The notes beneath the pieces were generated by a model, which did not search any database, had not been told where the DNA came from, and saw only the letters and a program-made list of their open reading frames with translations. A stretch of 64,000 nucleotides of DNA from Kitasatospora paranensis (GTDB lineage: Bacteria > Actinomycetota > Actinomycetes > Streptomycetales > Streptomycetaceae). The DNA lies in contig NZ_BAABKV010000001.1 of the NCBI RefSeq assembly GCF_039544005.1, positions 2,418,001-2,482,000 on the forward strand. The letters are read 5' to 3'. The stretch's first letter is position 1, and each line of letters begins with the position of its first letter. Below, one piece after another: positions 7,624-16,893 of the stretch. Both the position numbers and the translations under genes were made by a program.

Positions 7624-8558
7624 CGACCGCCACGGACAGCCTTCTGGCCACCCAGGAGAATCCCTACGCCCTGTCGCACCTCGACGCCCTGGAGGCGGAG
7701 TCGGTGCACATCTTCCGCGAGGTGGCGGGGGAGTTCGAGCGGCCGGTGATCCTGTTCTCCGGCGGCAAGGACTCCATCGTCATGCTGCACCTGGCGCTGA
7801 AGGCGTTCTGGCCCGCCGCGGTGCCGTTCTCGCTGCTGCACGTCGACACCGGGCACAACTTCCCCGAGGTCATCGAGTACCGCGACCGCACGGTGGCCGA
7901 GCACGGCCTGCGCCTGCACGTCGCGCACGTCCAGGACTTCATCGACGACGGCCGGCTGCGCGAGCGCCCGGACGGCACCCGCAACCCGCTGCAGACCGTG
8001 CCGCTGCTGGACGCCATCGAGCGCAACAAGTTCGACGCCGTCTTCGGCGGCGGCCGCCGCGACGAGGAGAAGGCCCGCGCCAAGGAGCGCGTCTTCTCGC
8101 TCCGCGACGAGTTCGGCGCCTGGGACCCGCGCCGCCAGCGCCCCGAGCTGTGGTCGCTGTACAACGGCAAGCACGCGGTCGGCGAGCACGTCCGGGTCTT
8201 CCCGCTCTCCAACTGGACCGAGCTGGACGTCTGGCAGTACATCGAGCGCGAGGGCATCGAGCTCCCGGAGATCTACTACGCCCACCACCGCGACGTGTTC
8301 AAGCGCGACGGCATGTGGCTCACCGCCGGTGAGTGGGGCGGCCCGAAGGACAGCGAGCCCGTCGAGCAGCGCCTGATCCGCTACCGCACGGTCGGCGACA
8401 TGTCCTGCACCGGCGCCGTGGACTCCGACGCCGTCACGATCGCCGACGTGATCGCCGAGATCGCCGCCAGCCGCCTCACCGAGCGCGGTGCCACCCGCGC
8501 CGACGACAAGCTGTCCGAGGCCGCGATGGAAGACCGCAAGCGCGAGGGGTACTTCTAG
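7620..8558 (+). CDS. cysD: Sulfate adenylyltransferase subunit 2
   Basis: Catalytic subunit of ATP sulfurylase, which forms APS from sulfate and ATP together with the GTPase subunit CysN. The 312-aa protein shows the PP-loop SGGKDSIVML at about residue 42, HVDTGHNFPEVIEYRD, GGGRRDEEKARAKERVFS, and the C-terminal RYRTVGDMSCTGAV. The start overlaps the cysC stop by 4 nt (ATGA). Only 2 nt separate it from cysN, so the two subunits should be made at equal dose. Confidence 0.96.
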   Translation: MTTATDSLLATQENPYALSHLDALEAESVHIFREVAGEFERPVILFSGGKDSIVMLHLALKAFWPAAVPFSLLHVDTGHNFPEVIEYRDRTVAEHGLRLHVAHVQDFIDDGRLRERPDGTRNPLQTVPLLDAIERNKFDAVFGGGRRDEEKARAKERVFSLRDEFGAWDPRRQRPELWSLYNGKHAVGEHVRVFPLSNWTELDVWQYIEREGIELPEIYYAHHRDVFKRDGMWLTAGEWGGPKDSEPVEQRLIRYRTVGDMSCTGAVDSDAVTIADVIAEIAASRLTERGATRADDKLSEAAMEDRKREGYF

Positions 8559-8560
8559 CC

Positions 8561-9886
8561 ATGACCACCGCCCACCTGACCGATGAGAGCGGCGCCACCT
8601 CGCTGCTGCGGTTCGCCACCGCCGGCAGCGTCGACGACGGCAAGTCGACCCTGGTCGGCCGCCTGCTGCACGACTCCAAGTCGGTGCTCACCGACCAGCT
8701 GGAGGCCGTCGAGCGCGTCTCGCTCGGCCGCGGCCAGGAGGCGCCCGACCTGGCGCTGCTCACCGACGGCCTGCGCGCCGAGCGCGAGCAGGGCATCACC
8801 ATCGACGTCGCGTACCGCTACTTCGCCACCGCCCGGCGGCGGTTCATCCTCGCCGACACCCCGGGGCACGTGCAGTACACCCGGAACATGGTGACCGGCG
8901 CCTCCACCGCCGAGCTGGCCGTGGTGCTGGTCGACGCCCGCAACGGTGTCGTCGAGCAGACCCGCCGGCACGCCGCGGTCGCCGCCCTGCTGCGCGTGCC
9001 GCACGTGGTGCTGGCCGTCAACAAGATGGACCTGGTGGACTACGCGGAGCCGGTCTTCGCGGCGATCGCCGAGGAGTTCACCGCGTACGCCGCCTCGCTG
9101 GGCGTCAAGGACATCGTGTCGGTGCCGATCTCGGCACTGGCCGGCGACAACGTGGTCGAACCGTCCGCGCACATGGACTGGTACGGCGGCCCGACGCTGC
9201 TGGAGCACCTGGAGACGGTCGCGGTCGTGGGCGACGCCGGCAGCGAGCCGGCCCGCTTCCCCGTCCAGTACGTGATCCGCCCGCAGACCGAGGAGCACCC
9301 CGACTACCGCGGCTACGCGGGCCAGTTGGCCTCCGGTGTGCTGCGGGTCGGCGACAAGGTCACGGTGCTGCCCTCCGGGCACACCACCACCGTCGCCGGG
9401 ATCGACGCGCTCGGCAGGGAGACGGACATCGCCTGGGCCCCCCAGTCGATCACCGTCCGGCTCGCCGAGGACATCGACGTCTCCCGCGGCGACCTGATCG
9501 CGGCCGGCCCCGCCCCCGTCCCCACCAAGGACATCGAGGCGACCGTCTGCCACCTCAACGAGCGCACCCTGCGCCCGGGCGCGAAGGTGCTGCTCAAGCA
9601 CACCACCCGCACCGTGCGCGCGCTGGTCAAGGAGATCTCCTACCGGATCGACATCGACACCCTCGAGCAGCGCTCCGGCGCCGAGGGCCTGGAGGTCAAC
9701 GACATCGGCCACGTGGTGCTGCGCACCGCCGAGCCGCTGGCGCTCGACAGCTACGCGGACAACCGCCGGACGGGCTCGTTCCTGCTCATCGACCCGGCCG
9801 ACGGCACCACCCTCACCGCCGGCATGGCGGGCGAGGCCTTCGAAACCGTACGCACCACCGAACCCGACGGGGAGGACTGGGTCTGA
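8561..9886 (+). CDS. cysN: Sulfate adenylyltransferase subunit 1 (GTPase)
   Basis: EF-Tu-like GTPase that drives the unfavourable sulfurylase reaction. The 441-aa protein has the P-loop GSVDDGKST at about residues 22-30, DTPGHVQYTRNMVTGAS (G3 motif plus switch II), NKMDLVDY (G4), and then two beta-barrel domains. No APS kinase domain is fused at the C-terminus, consistent with the separate cysC. It begins 2 nt after the cysD stop, and its own stop overlaps the ATG of a possible 37-aa ORF. Confidence 0.96.
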   Translation: MTTAHLTDESGATSLLRFATAGSVDDGKSTLVGRLLHDSKSVLTDQLEAVERVSLGRGQEAPDLALLTDGLRAEREQGITIDVAYRYFATARRRFILADTPGHVQYTRNMVTGASTAELAVVLVDARNGVVEQTRRHAAVAALLRVPHVVLAVNKMDLVDYAEPVFAAIAEEFTAYAASLGVKDIVSVPISALAGDNVVEPSAHMDWYGGPTLLEHLETVAVVGDAGSEPARFPVQYVIRPQTEEHPDYRGYAGQLASGVLRVGDKVTVLPSGHTTTVAGIDALGRETDIAWAPQSITVRLAEDIDVSRGDLIAAGPAPVPTKDIEATVCHLNERTLRPGAKVLLKHTTRTVRALVKEISYRIDIDTLEQRSGAEGLEVNDIGHVVLRTAEPLALDSYADNRRTGSFLLIDPADGTTLTAGMAGEAFETVRTTEPDGEDWV

Positions 9887-9999
9887 TGCCCAGCGAGGCG
9901 TTCTCGGGCATGGACAAGGAAGGCGGCCGCATCGGCAGCGGCGTCCTCGGCAGCGGCCAGGGCGGCCTGACGCGATGTGGGGGCGGACAGGGGCGCTGA
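9886..9999 (+). CDS. Possible 37-aa Gly-rich ORF coupled to cysN
   Basis: The ATG overlaps the cysN stop (TGATG), with GGAGGA 11 nt upstream. The ORF encodes a Gly/Ser-rich peptide starting MPSEAFSGMDKEGGRIGSG and ends inside the hairpin at 9986-10008. No domain is visible. It may be a chance read-through ORF of a GC-rich spacer, or a short peptide whose translation affects the hairpin. I cannot decide between these from one sequence. Confidence 0.25.
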   Translation: MPSEAFSGMDKEGGRIGSGVLGSGQGGLTRCGGGQGR

Positions 10000-10008
10000 T
10001 CCCCTGTC
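9986..10008 (+). terminator. Hairpin between cysN and the sulfonate importer
   Basis: GACAGGGG, a 7-nt loop and CCCCTGTC form a perfect 8-bp stem 100 bp after cysN. There is no U-tract. It could be a terminator or a processing site that sets transporter dose relative to the cys genes. A second small perfect hairpin (GGCATG-cga-CATGCC) lies about 50 bp further on. Confidence 0.5.
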
Positions 10009-10132
10009 ACCGGGCGGCACTTCCCACAGCAGCTGCCGACCCGGCTTGCCCGGCATGCGACATGCCGACAGCACCGCGACCACTTTCCGGCGGGCGCCCT
10101 CCGGCGCCCCACCCATGGACGGGACGACTCCC

Positions 10133-11283
10133 ATGGCACACGACTCCACCACGCATACCTCCGTTCGGGCCCGCACCGGCCGTTTCAGACGGCCCGCCGC
10201 GGTCGCCGTCGCCGCCCTGACCGCCGCCGGCCTGCTCTCCGCCTGCAGCTACGGCTCCAAGAGCGACGACAAGACCGCCGCCGCCCCGGCCGCGGCCGCC
10301 TCGACCGGCGGTGCCAAGCTCTCCGCGAGCAGCGTCAAGATCGGCTACTTCGCCAACCTGACGCACGGCACCCCGCTGGTCGGCATCAAGGAGGGCCTGT
10401 TCCAGAAGGAGCTGGGCGCCACCACGATCAAGCCGCAGATCTTCAACGCCGGCCCGGCGGAGATCGAGGCGCTGAACGCCGGCTCGATCGACATCGGCTG
10501 GATCGGCCCCTCCCCGCGATCAACGGCTTCGCCAAGTCCAACGGCACCTCGCTGAGGATCATCGGCGGCTCGGCCTCCGGCGGCGTCAAGCTGGTCGTCA
10601 ACCCGGACAAGATCAAGACCCTGGACGACCTCAAGGGCAAGAAGATCGCCACCCCGCAGCTCGGCAACACCCAGGACGTGGCGCTGCTCAACTACCTGGC
10701 CACCAAGGGCTACAAGGTGGACGCGCAGTCCGGCGCGGGCGACGTCAGCGTGGTGCGCACCGACAACAAGGTCACCCCGGACGCCTACAAGTCCGGCTCG
10801 ATCGACGGCGCCTGGGTGCCCGAGCCGACCGCCTCCAAGCTCGTCACGCTCGGCGCCAAGGTGCTGCTGAACGAGAAGGAGGTGTGGCCCGAGGGCAAGT
10901 TCGTGATCACCAACATCATCGTCTCGCAGAAGTTCCTCAAGGAGCACCCGGACGTGGTGGAGGCCGTGCTGCGCGGCTCGGTGAACACCAACGCCTTCAT
11001 CAAGGCCAACCCGGAGAAGGCCAAGGCCGACGCCAACGCCGCGATCAAGGAGGCGGCCGGCAACGCGCTGGACGCCAAGATCCTCGACCCGGCCTGGCAG
11101 GACATCGACTTCCTGGACGACCCGCTGGCGAACACCCTGCAGGCCGAGGCCGACCACGCGGTGACCGCCGGTCTGCTCAAGAAGCCGAACCTGGCCGGGA
11201 TCTACGACCTGACGCTGCTCGACAAGGTGCTCCAGGCCCAGGGCAAGCCCGCCGTGGCGGACGCCGGACTCGGCACCAAGTGA
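10133..11283 (+). CDS. ssuA: Sulfonate/sulfate ABC importer, substrate-binding lipoprotein (one-base break)
   Basis: Extracytoplasmic binding protein of the SsuA/TauA type. ATG 10133 follows GGGACG. The signal peptide is arginine-rich, then has a hydrophobic VAVAALTAAGLLSA segment with the lipobox LSAC, so it should be a membrane-anchored lipoprotein. The mature part opens with VKIGYFANLTHGTPLVGIKEGLF and has the ligand-site run NAGPAEIEALNAGSIDIGWIG. The frame breaks in the C run 10512-10515. Adding one C gives IGPSPAINGFAKSN and restores the frame to the TGA at 11283 (about 383 aa in total). The ATPase and permease genes follow, and the cys operon precedes. Confidence 0.85.
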
Positions 11284-11415
11284 CCCGCACCCGATAGCCC
11301 CGCGGTCCGCCCCGCCCCCGCCCAGTCGATGCCCAGTCACCGGGCGGGGCGGGGCCGGACCCCGGCCCCCAGCCACCAGCCCGCAGCCAGTCCACTCACG
11401 CAGGAGGTGTCCGGA

Positions 11416-12221
11416 ATGACCCCGGCACTCACCACCTCGGAGAACGTCACCACCGCCGCCGAGTCCACGATCACCCGGCCCGCCGTCCGACTCACCCACG
11501 TGCACAAGTCGTTCGGCCGTCCCGGCAGCGCCACCCCGTCCTGGACGACATCACGCTCGACGTCGCCCCCGGCGAGTTCGTCACCCTGCTCGGTGCCTCG
11601 GGCTGCGGCAAGTCGACCCTGCTCAACCTGGTCGCCGGCCTCGACCGGCCGACCGCCGGCGACATCGAGGTGCCCGGCGGGCGCCCCGCCCTGATGTTCC
11701 AGGACCACGCGCTGTTCCCGTGGCTGAGCGCCGGCCGCAACATCGAGCTCGCCCTGCGGCTGGCCGGTGTCCCCAAGGACGAGCGGCGCGCCGAGGCCGA
11801 GCGCCTGCTGGAGCTCGTCCGCCTCGGCGGCGCGTACAAGAAGCGCGTCCACGAGCTCTCCGGCGGCATGCGCCAGCGCGTCGCGATGGCCCGCTCGCTC
11901 GCCCAGGGCTCCACCGTCCTGCTGATGGACGAGCCGTTCGCCGCGCTCGACGCGATCACCCGCGACGTCCTGCACGACGAGATCACCCGGATCTGGGCGG
12001 AGCGCAAGCTGACCGTCCTGTTCGTCACGCACAATGTGCGCGAGGCCGTCCGGCTCGCCCAGCGCGTCGTACTGCTCTCCTCCCGGCCGGGCCGGGTCGC
12101 CAAGGAGTGGCGGATCGACCTGCCGCAGCCGCGCCGCATCGAGGACGCCGGCGTCGCGGACCTGTCCATCGAGATCACCGAAGAGCTGCGTGGGGAGATC
12201 CGCCGCCATGTCCAGCACTGA
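11416..12221 (+). CDS. ssuB: Sulfonate/sulfate ABC importer, ATPase subunit (one-base break)
   Basis: ABC ATPase of the SsuB/TauB class. ATG 11416 has the strong site AGGAGG 10 nt upstream. The frame is lost at the C run 11534-11537; one added C gives TPVLDDITLDVAPGEFVTLLGASGCGKSTLLN, with Walker A at GASGCGKST. Downstream are the Q-loop MFQDHALFPWL, signature LSGGMRQR, Walker B VLLMDEPFAALD and H-loop FVTHNVREA. Its end overlaps the permease start by 14 nt. It powers uptake of sulfonate or sulfate with ssuA and ssuC. Confidence 0.88.
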
Positions 12222-13110
12222 CACCACCACCGCCCCGGTCAAGGACCGCAGCGCCGACTCCGCCAGCGTCGAGGCCGGCCTCGACGCCCTGGACACCGTC
12301 CAGATCCAGCGCACCCCGCTCGGCGAGGTGCTCCGGCAGAAGGTCCTGCCGCCCGTCCTCGGCGTCGTCGTCGTCCTCGCCGCCTGGCAGCTCGCCTACA
12401 GCCTCAAGGTCACCACGCCCGACAAGCTGCCCAGCCCGGCGGACGTCTGGCACTCGCTCACCGACCTCTGGTACGCCGGCACGCTCTTCTCGATCATCTG
12501 GACGAGCCTGTGGCGCGGCATCTCCGGCTTCCTCGCCGCCGTCGTCATCGGCACCCCGATCGGCCTGCTGGTCGCCCGGGTCAAGCCGCTGCGCGCAGCC
12601 CTCGGGCCCGTCCTCTCCGGCCTCCAGTCGCTGCCGTCGGTGGCCTGGGTGCCCGCCGCCGTCATCTGGCTCGGCATCAACAACTCGGCGATGTACGCGG
12701 TCATCCTGCTCGGCGCCGTCCCGTCGATCGCCAACGGCCTGATCGCCGGCATCGACCAGGTCCCGCCGATCTACCTGCGGGCCGGCCGCACCCTCGGCGC
12801 CACCGGCCTGGCCGGTGCCCGCCACGTCCTGCTGCCCGCCGCCCTGCCCGGCTACCTGGCCGGCCTCAAGCAGGGCTGGGCGTTCTCCTGGCGCTCCCTG
12901 ATGGCCGCCGAACTCATCGCCGCCTCCCCCGACCTGGGCGTCGGCCTGGGCCGCTATCTGGAGAACCAGCGCGAGTTCTCGGACATGTCCGGCGTGCTGC
13001 TCGGCATCGTCCTGATCCTCGTCGTCGGCGTCGCCATCGACCTGCTCGTGTTCTCCCCGCTGGAGCGCCGCGTGCTGCGCAACCGCGGCCTGCTGGTCAC
13101 CACCCGCTGA
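12208..13110 (+). CDS. ssuC: Sulfonate/sulfate ABC importer, permease subunit
   Basis: This is a 300-aa inner-membrane permease with about six hydrophobic segments (VLGVVVVLAAWQLAYSL, ISGFLAAVVIGTPIGLLVA, SAMYAVILLGAVPSIANGLI, GVLLGIVLILVVGVAIDLLV). It has the EAA-like coupling loop AGRTLGATGLAGARHVLLPAALPG that contacts the ATPase. The ATG at 12208 lies inside the ssuB coding end, so the two are coupled. The sequence is SsuC/TauC-like; the true ligand could be taurine, alkanesulfonate or sulfate. Confidence 0.9.
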   Translation: MSSTDTTTAPVKDRSADSASVEAGLDALDTVQIQRTPLGEVLRQKVLPPVLGVVVVLAAWQLAYSLKVTTPDKLPSPADVWHSLTDLWYAGTLFSIIWTSLWRGISGFLAAVVIGTPIGLLVARVKPLRAALGPVLSGLQSLPSVAWVPAAVIWLGINNSAMYAVILLGAVPSIANGLIAGIDQVPPIYLRAGRTLGATGLAGARHVLLPAALPGYLAGLKQGWAFSWRSLMAAELIAASPDLGVGLGRYLENQREFSDMSGVLLGIVLILVVGVAIDLLVFSPLERRVLRNRGLLVTTR

Positions 13111-13121
13111 GGCCCGCTGCC

Positions 13122-13912
13122 ATGCGCACCGGCACACCGTCCGCCCCCGCCCGCCGCACCGGCGGGGCGGACGGCCCCGCCCTGCTGCTGATCGCCCACG
13201 GCAGCCGCGACCCGCGGCACGCCGCCACCGTCGACGCCCTCGTCCGGCAGGTCCGGGCGCTGCGCCCGGGCCCCACCGTCGCCACCGCCTACCTCGACCA
13301 CTGCGCACCGCGGATCGGCCAGGTCGCCGGACGCCTCGGCACCGCCGTCGCGGTGCCGCTGCTGCTCAACCGGGCCTTCCACGCCAAGAGCGACATCCCG
13401 GCCGCGCTGCGCGCGGCCGGCGCCGACCTGCCGCTCGCCGACGTCCTCGGCCCCTCCCCGCTGCTCCTCGACGCCCTGGACCGCCGCCTCCACGAGAGCG
13501 GGCTGGACACCGGCTCGGCCGCCGTCCGCGCCCGCACCGGCGTGGTGCTCGCCGCGGCCGGCTCCTCCGACCCCGCCGCCGACGCGGCGACCCGCGCGCT
13601 GGCCGCCGACTGGGCGCGCGGTCGCGGCTGGGCGGGTGTCGAGGTGGCGTACGCCTCCGCGGCCGGGCCGCGGGTGCCGGAGGCCGTCGCCGCCCTGCGC
13701 GCCGCGGGCGCCCGCCGGGTCGCGGTCTCCCCTACCTGCTGGCGCCCGGCCTGCTGCCGGACCGGATCGCCGCGGCGGCCGGGTCCGCCGACCTGTTGGC
13801 GCCCGTCCTGGGTGCCGCCCCGGAGATCGCCGCCCTCGTCCTGGAGCGGTACGAGGCGACACGCGACGCCGTCCGGGCTGCTGCCGGGAGCCGCACCGCG
13901 CTGTCCGCCTGA
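13122..13912 (+). CDS. CbiX/SirB-type sirohydrochlorin chelatase (one-base break)
   Basis: Inserts iron (or cobalt) into sirohydrochlorin. In this operon, iron insertion for the siroheme of the upstream sulfite reductase is the logical role. The two-repeat class II chelatase fold is indicated by LLLIAHGSRDPRHAATVDAL (catalytic His), then VAVPLLLNRAFHAKSDIPAAL. The second repeat starts VVLAAAGSSDPAADAATRAL. The frame breaks in the C run 13729-13732. One added C gives VAVSPYLLAPGLLPDRIAAAA and runs to TGA 13912 (about 263 aa). It starts 11 bp after ssuC. Confidence 0.85.
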
Positions 13913-13944
13913 CCCTCCGGCCCCGGCGCTCGTCCGACCCGCCG

Positions 13945-14196
13945 TCAGTCCGGCTGCTCCGGGCCGGTCAGGGTGGCGGCCGCGGCCTCCAGCCGCCGGC
14001 GGGCCTCCTCGGTGAGGAACGGCAGCAGCGCCCCGCAGTCGAGGCAGGCCCGGGCCAGGCCCGCTTCGAACTCCGGCCTGGGCTTGAGCAGTCCGGGCCG
14101 GGCGAAGCGCAGCCGCAGGCGTTCGCCCCACTTCTCGCCGGAGATCAACTCCCCGAGGGGGCTGAGCCGTTCCGAGCCGCACACGCCGCATCGCAT
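13945..14196 (-). CDS. Small zinc-finger-like protein
   Basis: This 83-aa protein starts MRCGVCGSERLSPLGELI. CxxC pairs are present at CGVC and at CLDC in RACLDCGALLPFL, a treble-clef or zinc-ribbon arrangement, with a basic middle and a helical C-terminus (EEARRRLEAAAATLT). The start at 14196 is chosen because TAGGCT lies 7 nt upstream, a leaderless-promoter spacing. It is convergent with the chelatase gene, with 32 bp between them. Small Zn-binding proteins of this kind are common hypotheticals in Streptomyces. Confidence 0.6.
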   Translation of the reverse strand: MRCGVCGSERLSPLGELISGEKWGERLRLRFARPGLLKPRPEFEAGLARACLDCGALLPFLTEEARRRLEAAAATLTGPEQPD

Positions 14197-14341
14197 GCCC
14201 CGAAGCCTAGGCCTTCGTGCGGCATCCCGTGCGTTCTCCCGAGGCATCGCCGAGGCGTTCTCGGCCCGTCCGAACCGCGACGGCAGTGACGGCGGCGCCA
14301 GGGGGACGGATCTCCCCGGCGGGCTCGACCGCGGCCTCGTC

Positions 14342-15076
14342 TCACCAGGGAATCGGGCCGTCCTCGGTCAGGAAGGCGCCCGTCGGGCCGTCGTCGCCCA
14401 CAGTCGCCAGGTCGACCACGACGGCCGCGCCCTCCTCGGCCGTGCGCATCCCGGTCCGGCGGTTGAGGTCGGTCGCGCAGTAGCCGGGACTCACCGCGTT
14501 GACCAGGATCCCTTCGGCGCGCAGTTCATCGGCGTAGAGCACGGTGATCGCGTTCAGCGCGCTCTTCGAGGTGCAGTAGGGGAGAAGAACCGAGTAGTAG
14601 GCGGACCACGGGCTGCCCGGGTCGGCCAGGTGGGTGAGGGAGCCGAGTTCGCTGGACATGTTGACGATGCGTGCGGCGGCGGAGCGGCGCAGCAGGGGGA
14701 GCATGGCGTGGGTCACCGCGACGACGCCGAACACGTTGGTCTCGTAGGCCTGCCGGACGGTGGCGGCGGGGGTCTCGCTCGGCTTCTGCGGTCCGGCGGC
14801 GATCGCGGCGTTGTTGACGAGGATGTCGAGGCGGCCGAACGTGGCGTCGATGTGCTCGGCGGCGGCCCGGACGGTGATCTCGTCGGTGACGTCCAGCGGT
14901 ACGAACCGTACGTCGGCGCCGTCGGCGCGAAGCTCCTCGGCCGCCGCCTCGCCGCGCTCGGCGTTGCGGGCGCCGATCAGCACGGTGATGCCGAGGGCTG
15001 CGAGCCTGCGTGCCGTTTCCTTGCCGATGCCCTTGTTCGCGCCGGTGATCAGAGCGGTCTTCTGCGATGTCGTCAT
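14342..15076 (-). CDS. Short-chain dehydrogenase/reductase (SDR)
   Basis: This is a 244-aa classical SDR. The dinucleotide motif is TGANKGIG near the N-terminus, with RNAERGEAAAEELRA favouring NADP(H) by the Arg after the second strand. NNAAIA, the catalytic Ser in IVNMSSELGSL, and Y-x-x-x-K in LPYCTSKSALN are all present. Start ATG 15076 has GGAGG upstream. It is divergent from a LysR regulator over a 70-bp gap, so the SDR is probably its target. The substrate is unknown; an NADPH-dependent carbonyl reductase role is likely. Confidence 0.9.
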   Translation of the reverse strand: MTTSQKTALITGANKGIGKETARRLAALGITVLIGARNAERGEAAAEELRADGADVRFVPLDVTDEITVRAAAEHIDATFGRLDILVNNAAIAAGPQKPSETPAATVRQAYETNVFGVVAVTHAMLPLLRRSAAARIVNMSSELGSLTHLADPGSPWSAYYSVLLPYCTSKSALNAITVLYADELRAEGILVNAVSPGYCATDLNRRTGMRTAEEGAAVVVDLATVGDDGPTGAFLTEDGPIPW

Positions 15077-15129
15077 GGCCCCCAGCCTCCCGTCCCCCTG
15101 GGCGTGAGGGAAAGACCGGACGGCTCTGG

Positions 15130-15146
15130 ATCTATAGTCCACAGAT
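15130..15146. promoter_or_regulatory. Dyad and -10 element between the SDR gene and LysR gene
   Basis: ATCT-N9-AGAT at 15130-15146 has the T-N11-A form of LysR-type sites and ends exactly where the LysR ATG begins. Within it TATAGT (15133-15138) is a good -10 for the LysR gene and would start a leaderless or nearly leaderless message. On the other strand TATAGAT could serve the SDR gene. Regulator binding would block its own promoter, as LysR proteins usually do. Confidence 0.5.
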
Positions 15147-16093
15147 ATGAGTGAGCTGGAAGTGCGGGAGCTGAGGTACTTCATCGCGGTCGCCGAGGAA
15201 CTGAACTTCAGCCGGGCCGCGCAGCGCCTGGGGATGGCGCAGCCCCCGCTGTCGAAGGCGATCGCTCAGGTGGAGTCCCGGCTCGGCGTGCGCCTGCTGG
15301 AGCGCACCACCCGGCAGGTGCGGCTGACCGACGCCGGTCGGGTGCTGCTCGACCAGGCCCGGATCGCGGTCGACGCGGTGCACGCGGCGGCCCGGCGAGC
15401 GCGCCGGGCCGGTCAGCCGACGCCCCACCTCGTCGTGGCGGTCAAGCCGGAAGGCGATGCCGGGCTGCTGCGGGAGATCCTCGACGCCTACCGGGGAGCG
15501 GGTCCGCATCTGCCGCCGCCCGAGGTCGTCGTCGGCGGCAGCGGGGAGCCGATCGCCATGCTGCGGGACGGCCGTGCCGACGTGGCGCTGCTGCGCAGCC
15601 CGTTCGACGATCAGGGGCTGGATTCCCAGACGCTCGTGGTCGAGCCGCGACTGGCCGTCCTCCCCGCCGCGCACCCCCTGGCCGGACGCCGGCGGCTGCG
15701 ACTGGCCGACCTCGAGGGCGAACCGATCCCACGGTGGAGAGGGGCCGCCCCTCCGCCACCGCCTACTACACGGGATGTGACGGGGCGGAAGCGGATGACG
15801 GCCGCGCGGGCGCGGCGCCGGCCGACGCTCCCGAGGGGCCGCTCGTGGCCAGCGTCGAGCAACTCCTGGAGGTGGTCGCGCTGGGCCAGGCGGTGGCGTT
15901 CCTGTCGCTCTCCACCACCAAGCGGCACCAGCGCCCGGACATCGCCTACCGTCCGGTCGCCGGCCTCAGCCCCAGCGCGGTCGTGGTCGCCTGGCCGGAG
16001 ACCTCGCGGTCCACGGCCGTCGCCGCCTTCGTCCGGGCCGCCCACGATGTCGCCGCCCACCACCCCGACCACGTGACCGCACCGACCGCGTGA
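15147..16093 (+). CDS. LysR-family transcriptional regulator (one-base break)
   Basis: N-terminal winged helix: ELRYFIAVAEELNFSRAAQRLGMAQPPLSKAIAQVESRLG, followed by RLLERTTRQVRLTDAG, is textbook LysR. The effector domain runs HLVVAVKPEGDAG through DVALLRSPFDDQGLDSQTLV. The frame breaks at the G run 15741-15744; with one more G it continues GGRPSATAYYTGC, LVASVEQLLEVVALGQAVAFL and so on to TGA 16093 (about 315 aa). It is divergent from the SDR gene it probably controls. The stop lies in a 17-bp tandem repeat. Confidence 0.85.
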
Positions 16094-16121
16094 CCGCACC
16101 GACCGCGTGACCGCACCGACC
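16073..16121. repeat. 17-bp tandem repeat, nearly three copies
   Basis: GTGACCGCACCGACCGC occurs at 16073 and 16090 exactly, and 15 bases recur at 16107. The array spans the LysR stop codon, so copy-number change would alter only the last residues (VTAPTA) and the spacer. No other feature lies in 16094-16205. Confidence 0.8.
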
Positions 16122-16205
16122 CACTGACCGGGGGCACCGGCCCGGATGGCGCCGGGTTCCGTTCCGACGTCCCTCAAGCCCCCTGTCCGGCAAGGGTGTT
16201 GCCGG

Positions 16206-16778
16206 TCAGCGTGGCCGGAGCCCGTCGAGGACCACGTCGAGGATCCGCTCCCGGGCCGCCGGGTCGGCGCCGAGCTGCTCCATCGCGGCGCCGGTACCCG
16301 CCAGGAGGGCGATCAGTTCCGGCAGGCCCAGCTCGTTGCGGACGGCCCCGGCCCGCTGCGCGCCGTCCAGCAGCCGGGCCAGCTGGGCCCGGATGACCTG
16401 GCTGGGCTCCTGCAGGGCGGCATGCGCGTCCACGCCCGCCGCGGCCAGCGCCTGGGCGAACTCGTTCTTGCCCGCGGACTGTTCGATCACCAGGCGGAAG
16501 CAGGCGAAGAAGGCCTCGGCCGGGTCCGGCTCGGCCGACAGCAGCGCCGTCCGGGCGGCGATCGCCTCCAGCCTGCGCACCATCACGGCCTCCAGGAGCG
16601 CCTCCTTGGTCGGGAAGTGCCGGAAGAGCGTGCCGACCCCGACCCCGGCGGCCCGGGCGATCTCCTCGGTCGGCACCCCGACGCCGCGGGTGGTGAACAC
16701 CTCCGTGGCGACGTCCAGCAGCCTGGCCCGGTTGCGGGCCGCATCCGCCCGCAGCGGGCGTTCCCCGGCACCACTCAT
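16206..16778 (-). CDS. TetR-family transcriptional regulator
   Basis: This is a 190-aa repressor. The helix-turn-helix is in RNRARLLDVATEVFTTRGVGVPTEEIARAAGVGVGTLFRHFPTKEAL, starting about residue 14. The all-helical C-terminal domain has no recognisable ligand signature. ATG 16778 is chosen over an upstream Met because the latter lacks family similarity. It is divergent from the SnoaL-like gene, with the inverted repeat at 16830-16852 between them, so that gene is the probable target. Confidence 0.9.
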   Translation of the reverse strand: MSGAGERPLRADAARNRARLLDVATEVFTTRGVGVPTEEIARAAGVGVGTLFRHFPTKEALLEAVMVRRLEAIAARTALLSAEPDPAEAFFACFRLVIEQSAGKNEFAQALAAAGVDAHAALQEPSQVIRAQLARLLDGAQRAGAVRNELGLPELIALLAGTGAAMEQLGADPAARERILDVVLDGLRPR

Positions 16779-16829
16779 CCCTCTCGCCCTTCCTCGACCG
16801 CGCGCCACCCCTGGACAAGCGGAGTGGCC

Positions 16830-16852
16830 AGTCCGTATCGTCGAAACGGACT
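16830..16852. promoter_or_regulatory. TetR operator-like inverted repeat
   Basis: AGTCCGT-N9-ACGGACT is a perfect 7-bp inverted repeat centred 62 bp upstream of the TetR start and 53 bp upstream of the SnoaL-like start. A third partial copy (GGTCCGA) follows at about 16857. Size and position fit a TetR dimer site controlling both divergent genes. Confidence 0.6.
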
Positions 16853-16893
16853 CGCTGGTCCGATTCTAGCGACGCATCCCACGGGGGTTGATC

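Noticed and set aside
14145-14345. Short minus-strand ORF between the zinc-finger gene and the SDR gene
   Set aside because: Arg-rich, no ribosome site, and overlapping a better supported gene.
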